Origin: Streptomyces flaveus | GTDB lineage: Bacteria; Actinomycetota; Actinomycetes; Streptomycetales; Streptomycetaceae | Length of the DNA stretch: 35,231 bases | Direction of reading: 5' to 3' | Assembly: GCF_014647675.1 (NCBI RefSeq) | Contig: NZ_BMPQ01000004.1 | Coordinates: 442,795-478,025, forward strand | Part shown: piece after piece, positions 30,914 through 35,231 of the stretch | How positions within the stretch are numbered: position 1 is the stretch's first letter | How the letters are laid out: each line of letters opens with the position of its first letter | Notes under the pieces: generated by a model | Databases searched by the model: none | Seen by the model: only the letters and a program-made list of their open reading frames with translations | Told to the model about the DNA's origin: nothing | Translations under genes and position numbers: made by a program

Positions 30914-32098
30914 ATGCACACCCACCACAACTGGACCACCACGCCCATCACTTCGGACCTCCTCCGCGGCGCCCTCGACCTGGAGCCCACCACCCACGGC
31001 GTACTGCCGCACCGCCTGCCCGCCCGAGCCCGCGCCCAGTGCGCCGACCCGCAGCTCGCCATGGTGGAGTCCCAGCCCTCCGGCGTACGACTGCTCTTCC
31101 GCACCCGCGCCACCGCCGTCGAACTGGACACGCTGCCCACCAAACGGACCTACGTAGGTGCCCCGCCCCGCCCGGACGGCATATACGACCTGCTCGTCGA
31201 CGGCCGTCTGACCAGCCAGGCCACCGTGACCGGCGGCAACACCGTGACGATCGACCTGACCACCGGAACCGCCGAGCACCAGCCAGGCCCGCCCGGCACC
31301 CTGAGCTTCACCGACCTGCCCGAGGGCATCAAGGACATCGAGATCTGGCTGCCGCACAACGAGACCACCGAACTGGTCGCCCTGCGCACCGACGCTCCTG
31401 TCGAGCCCATCGCGGACCGGGGCCGCAAGGTCTGGCTGCACCACGGCAGTTCGATCAGCCACGGCTCCGACGCCGCGAGCCCCACCACCACCTGGCCCGC
31501 ACTGGCCGCCTCCCTCGGCGGCGTGGAACTGATCAACCTCGGCCTGGGCGGCAGCGCCCTGCTCGACCCCTTCACCGCCCGCGCGATACGGGACACCCCC
31601 GCCGACCTGATCAGCCTCAAGCTCGGCATCAACCTGGTCAACCTCGACCTGATGCGCCTGCGCGCCTTCACCCCGGCGGTGCACGGCTTCCTCGACACCA
31701 TCCGCGAAGGCCACCCCGCCACACCCCTGCTGGTCGTGTCGCCCATCCTGTGCCCCATCCACGAGGACACGCCCGGTCCTGCAGCCTTCGACTTCAGCGC
31801 GCTCGCCGCCGGAGAGCTGCGCTTCCGGGCCACCGGCGACCCCGCCGAGCGAGCCACCGGAAAACTGACGCTGGGCGTCATCCGGGAAGAGCTGTCCCGC
31901 ATCGTGCGCCAGCGGTCCGCCGACGACCCCCACCTGCACTACCTCGACGGCCGCGACCTCTACGGCGAAACCGACTTCGCCGAACTGCCCCTGCCCGACG
32001 AACTCCACCCGGACGCCGCCACCCACCGCCGCATCGGCGAACGCTTCGCCGAGCGGGCCTTCACCACGGGCGGCCCCTTCGCTGACCACAGCGCGTGA
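30914..32098 (+). CDS. SGNH/GDSL-family hydrolase
   Basis: This 394-residue protein has a beta-rich N-terminal domain (about 1-165) and an SGNH hydrolase domain (from about 172): block I HHGSSISHG with the catalytic Ser, block II Gly in NLGLGGSALL, block III Asn in KLGINLVN, and the C-terminal Asp/His pair in LPDELHPDA. There is no signal peptide, so it acts in the cytosol as an esterase or lipase-like enzyme. The start lies behind AGGCGGAGG. It is regulated with the upstream TetR gene. Confidence 0.88.
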   Translation: MHTHHNWTTTPITSDLLRGALDLEPTTHGVLPHRLPARARAQCADPQLAMVESQPSGVRLLFRTRATAVELDTLPTKRTYVGAPPRPDGIYDLLVDGRLTSQATVTGGNTVTIDLTTGTAEHQPGPPGTLSFTDLPEGIKDIEIWLPHNETTELVALRTDAPVEPIADRGRKVWLHHGSSISHGSDAASPTTTWPALAASLGGVELINLGLGGSALLDPFTARAIRDTPADLISLKLGINLVNLDLMRLRAFTPAVHGFLDTIREGHPATPLLVVSPILCPIHEDTPGPAAFDFSALAAGELRFRATGDPAERATGKLTLGVIREELSRIVRQRSADDPHLHYLDGRDLYGETDFAELPLPDELHPDAATHRRIGERFAERAFTTGGPFADHSA

Positions 32099-32117
32099 AG
32101 GCACGTACTCCGGGACG

Positions 32118-32999
32118 TCACGGGCGTACGGCGGTGACTAGCCAGTAACGGCCCATCAGCCGTACGCCACTGTCGTCCTGATATGCGCCGAAAGCCTCCA
32201 CCGCGGCCCGCCGGGCACGCTCCTCCGTAGCGGAATCGGCGTCCGCCTCGCGCAGCCAGTGCCGCAGCGGCCCGAAGCCGAAGAGGAACCAGGCCGCGTC
32301 CTCGGCGTCCTTGCCCCAGTACTGCGGAGCATCGACGCCCTCGACGGCCACGTGGTCGAAGCCGGCGTCGGCCAGGACCCGACGGGTGTGGCCGGGATCC
32401 GCGAAGGCCTGCGGGCTCGGGCCGGTGGACTGGGACACCTCCGGCAGCCGTACGTGCTCTCCGATCGCCGCGAACACCGTGGACTGGTCCATGCGCGCGA
32501 ACTCCTGCGGACAGACGAAGGCGAGCTGCCCGCCCGAGCGCAGGGCACGTCCGATGTTGCCGAACCCCGCGACCGGATCGGCGAAGAACATGATGCCGAA
32601 GCGGCTGACGGCGACGTCGAACGCGGCCTCCTCGAAGCCGTACACCTGCGCGTCGCCCCGTACGAACTCCACATGGCCGAGGGACTCGGCGGCGGCGCTC
32701 GCCCGCGCCCGCTCCAGCATGGGCGCCGACAGATCGATGCCTAGGGCGTACGCGGCGCGGTCGGCGGCCAGGCGGGTGACGCGGCCGTTGCCGCAGCCGA
32801 TGTCGAGAACGCGGTCGGTCGGCGCGAGGGCCGCCGCGTCGAGGAGCGGGGTGTTGGCCCCGTCGTTGAGGGCGTCGTAGTGGTCCTGGTGGTCGGCCCA
32901 GTGCCGGCCCTCGTAACCGTTCCAGGCCGCGGCCTGCTGGGAGTTCACCACATCGTCGGGGGCGGGCGGGCCGGCCGGGATGTCCGTCGAATCCGTCAT
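32118..32999 (-). CDS. Class I SAM-dependent methyltransferase
   Basis: The 293-residue protein shows the SAM motif I VLDIGCGNGRVTRLAA, motif II-like GIDLSAPMLERARA, VEFVRGDAQVYGF and VAVSRFGIMFFADPVAGFGNIGRALRSGGQLAFVCPQ. This is a UbiE/methyltransf_11-type enzyme for a small-molecule acceptor. ATG 32999 has only AAGG very close upstream, so it may be leaderless. It is convergent with the SGNH gene. The substrate is not deducible. Confidence 0.88.
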   Translation of the reverse strand: MTDSTDIPAGPPAPDDVVNSQQAAAWNGYEGRHWADHQDHYDALNDGANTPLLDAAALAPTDRVLDIGCGNGRVTRLAADRAAYALGIDLSAPMLERARASAAAESLGHVEFVRGDAQVYGFEEAAFDVAVSRFGIMFFADPVAGFGNIGRALRSGGQLAFVCPQEFARMDQSTVFAAIGEHVRLPEVSQSTGPSPQAFADPGHTRRVLADAGFDHVAVEGVDAPQYWGKDAEDAAWFLFGFGPLRHWLREADADSATEERARRAAVEAFGAYQDDSGVRLMGRYWLVTAVRP

Positions 33000-33161
33000 G
33001 CCTTCATGGTGGCGTGTGTGCCCTGATGTAGGTCGTCCGGGTGACTGGTTTGTGAGAGGTCTCTATGAATTTGTGGGGCGTTTGAACACGGCGGGGCTCG
33101 GCTGCGTATGGGGGCAGGGGATTGTCATGTCAGGCCTCCGCCGAACCGTAGGAGTACTCCC

Positions 33162-35219
33162 GTGAGACGCAACACGCGAAGACGCCCAACGGGCGCACGA
33201 CGCACGACCTTTGCGGCGGTCGCGCTGATGCTGGGAGGAGGTGCGCTGGTAGCGGCGAACGTTTACGCCACGGCCACCGAGAGCGGCTCGGGTCAGCAGC
33301 CGGGGCAGAGTCAGGCCGACCAGGTTCTGGCTTCGGGTGCCGCCACCATCGACTGCCCGGACGTCGGAACCAAGTTGACGGCGGTGCCGGACCAGGCGAG
33401 GGCGGAGGTCGACAAGCAACTCGCCCTCCTGGACAAGCAGATCGCCGAGGCCTACCAGCGACTGCAGAACTCGGCGCAGGCCGTCCAGCAGGACGCCGGC
33501 TTCGCCGACAACGCGATCATGAATCCGCTGAAGGACAAGCGGACCGCGACGATCGACCGGATCGCGATCGCCATCGAGCGTGTGGGGGAGCGCCCGCAGG
33601 GTCTTGAATCCCTTGCCGCCTGTACGTTGCGCGCTACCGGTAACGAGGCCGGCGGCGGCGAGAACGGCGATCAGGCGGGCGACGGCCAGGACACGGGCGA
33701 CGCCAACCAGGACGAACAGGGCCAGGACCAGGGTGAGGGCCAGGACGGCCAGGATCAGGGTGACCAGCAGGGCGGCAATGGCGGTCAGGCCGCCAACGCG
33801 CCCGTGGCCGCGGACTTCACCGACATCACCACCGTGCAGCCCAACGTGCCGAAGCCGCAGCAGCAGAGCAACGCCTCCCGCGGCACCTTCACCACCAGCT
33901 GTGGCGTGAACGCCAACGGCCTGTTCAACTCGGACAACGTGATCGTGGCCCCCGGCGTCACCAACGGCGCCCACCACTTCCACGACTACGTCGGCAACCA
34001 GGCCAACGACGCCTTCGCGAGCGACGAGGACCTGGCGAACGGCGACACGACATGCGTGGACCAGGGCGACAAGTCCACGTATTACTGGCCGGTGTTGCGT
34101 CTGCAGAACGGCGTGCAGGAGCAGGACGCGAATGCACCGGGCGGCGGCATCGAGGGCAACGTCGGTGAGATCGTCACGCCCAAGAAGGTGACCCTGGACT
34201 TCGTGGGCAACCCGCAGAGCAAGGTCACCGAGATGCCGCGGCTGCTGCGCATCATCACCGGTGACGCCAAGGCGTTCGTCAACGGCACCGCGAATGCCAA
34301 CGCCTCGTGGAGCTGCACCGGGTTCGAGGATCGGCAGCTGAAGGACAAGTACCCGCTCTGCCCCCAGGGCAGTGACGTGGTGCGCACCTTCAAGTTCCAG
34401 AGCTGCTGGGACGGCCGGAACATCGACAGCGCGAACCACCGCACCCACGTCGCGTTCGCCGACGCGAACGGCAACTGCGCGAACGGCTTCCAGGCGATCC
34501 CGCAGCTGGTGCAGCGCATCGTCTACGACGTCGACGCGCCGAGCCTGAACGACGGCGGTCGTACGGTTCCGTTGTTCGCGGTGGACTCCTTCCCCGAGCA
34601 GGTGCACAAGCCGGTCACGGACCACGGTGACTTCATCAACGTCTTCGACGAGGACCTGATGGGGGAGATGGTCGACTGCATCAACGCCGGCCGGAAGTGC
34701 GGCGTGGGCGGCGACGCGGGTGGGGGCGCCGGTGAGGAGCCGCAGGACAAGCCGACGGAGAACCCTGACGACGCGTCCGGTGAGAACGGCGGCAACGCCG
34801 GGAACGGCGGGAACGACGAGGCGGACGCCGACAACGGTGGCAACGGCGACAACGCCGGGGACAAGGACACGCCGGAGCCGGCCACGAAGGCGCCGGACGC
34901 CGAACCGGAGGTCGGATCCGAGCCCGCCAGCCGCCCGAACCCCGAGGTCTACGCGACGCCCTCGCCCGCCCAGGGCGATCAGGACGTGTCACCGGCTCAG
35001 GGCTCGGACGACAGTGGCAGTGGTGGTGAAGGTGACTACTCGGACCAGGCGTCGGACGCGGGCGGGAACGATCAGGCGGCCGGTGCACAGACCGAACCGC
35101 AGGGTGGTTCCGGCTCTCTGGCCGAAACGGGTACCCAGCTGTGGCCGGCCGCGGCCGGAGCGGTGCTCGTGATCTCCGGCTTCGTGCTGTTGCGCCGTAT
35201 GAGGCGCAGTTCGTACTGA
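33162..35219 (+). CDS. DUF1996 surface protein with LAETG sortase signal
   Basis: This 685-residue protein starts at GTG 33162 (GGAG upstream) with a basic N-terminus and a membrane/signal segment (about 15-35). After a helical part (about 50-150) comes a Gly/Asp/Gln-rich low-complexity stretch (about 160-220), then the DUF1996 domain (about 240-520; [57 protein letters not shown]). A second Asn/Gly/Asp/Glu-rich linker follows (about 525-645). The C-terminus is LAETG (653-657), a hydrophobic segment and RRMRRSSY, a class-E sortase substrate layout (LAXTG). It is probably covalently bound to peptidoglycan. Function of DUF1996 in bacteria is unknown. Confidence 0.9.
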   Translation: MRRNTRRRPTGARRTTFAAVALMLGGGALVAANVYATATESGSGQQPGQSQADQVLASGAATIDCPDVGTKLTAVPDQARAEVDKQLALLDKQIAEAYQRLQNSAQAVQQDAGFADNAIMNPLKDKRTATIDRIAIAIERVGERPQGLESLAACTLRATGNEAGGGENGDQAGDGQDTGDANQDEQGQDQGEGQDGQDQGDQQGGNGGQAANAPVAADFTDITTVQPNVPKPQQQSNASRGTFTTSCGVNANGLFNSDNVIVAPGVTNGAHHFHDYVGNQANDAFASDEDLANGDTTCVDQGDKSTYYWPVLRLQNGVQEQDANAPGGGIEGNVGEIVTPKKVTLDFVGNPQSKVTEMPRLLRIITGDAKAFVNGTANANASWSCTGFEDRQLKDKYPLCPQGSDVVRTFKFQSCWDGRNIDSANHRTHVAFADANGNCANGFQAIPQLVQRIVYDVDAPSLNDGGRTVPLFAVDSFPEQVHKPVTDHGDFINVFDEDLMGEMVDCINAGRKCGVGGDAGGGAGEEPQDKPTENPDDASGENGGNAGNGGNDEADADNGGNGDNAGDKDTPEPATKAPDAEPEVGSEPASRPNPEVYATPSPAQGDQDVSPAQGSDDSGSGGEGDYSDQASDAGGNDQAAGAQTEPQGGSGSLAETGTQLWPAAAGAVLVISGFVLLRRMRRSSY

Positions 35220-35231
35220 CGCCTTTCGTCG

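Overview
The window is very GC-rich, with strong third-position G/C bias, AGGAGG-type ribosome binding sites, frequent GTG/TTG starts and many one-component regulators. Family content (ROK-controlled sugar ABC operon without its own ATPase, conservon-like P450, DUF1996 surface protein with an LAETG signal, NPP1-type secreted protein, iron-box-controlled FprA) and a characteristic intergenic repeat all point to a Streptomyces chromosome. The region reads as an accessory metabolic neighbourhood rather than core genome; I see no RNA genes, CRISPR array or intact mobile element.

Layout. (1) 21-2084: secreted M19-like dipeptidase with a C-terminal discoidin domain. (2) 2309-2461: remnant of an IS630-type transposase. 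(3) 2468-9407: a ROK regulator divergent from a five-gene operon: Tat lipoprotein sugar-binding protein, two permeases and two Gfo/Idh/MocA oxidoreductases, with 4-bp overlaps at three of the junctions. The divergent promoter carries a perfect palindrome. (4) 9432-12950: a decayed fragment, an SDR reductase whose natural start is put out of frame by an 11-bp tandem duplication, and a LysR regulator divergent from a P450. (5) 12957-17398: an amidohydrolase and a glutamine-synthetase-like ligase (the two halves of a FluG-type protein as adjacent genes), divergent from a P450 that lacks ExxR, flanked on both sides by C-terminal scraps of medium-chain dehydrogenases.

(6) 17447-22499: an amide-utilisation block, all on the minus strand: AmiC-like binding-fold protein without a signal peptide, then fmdB, fmdA (formamidase), an alpha/beta hydrolase and a DUF1097 membrane protein, closed by a strong terminator; a MarR gene diverges upstream. 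The likely scheme is sensing of a short amide by the AmiC-like protein, hydrolysis to ammonia by FmdA, and membrane passage by the DUF1097 protein. No amiR or urea/amide ABC genes are present. This is the most coherent candidate for an undescribed system here.

(7) 22578-25073: LysR and MFS transporter, diverging around a Streptomyces interspersed repeat and two perfect hairpins. (8) 25251-29038: NPP1/NLP secreted protein, a lysine/alanine-rich winged-helix protein, an F420-type NADP-binding protein, and fprA behind an iron box. (9) 29167-32999: Gfo/Idh/MocA oxidoreductase, TetR regulator with a perfect operator followed by an SGNH hydrolase, and a methyltransferase. (10) 33162-35219: large DUF1996 protein with a sortase-E-like LAETG anchor.
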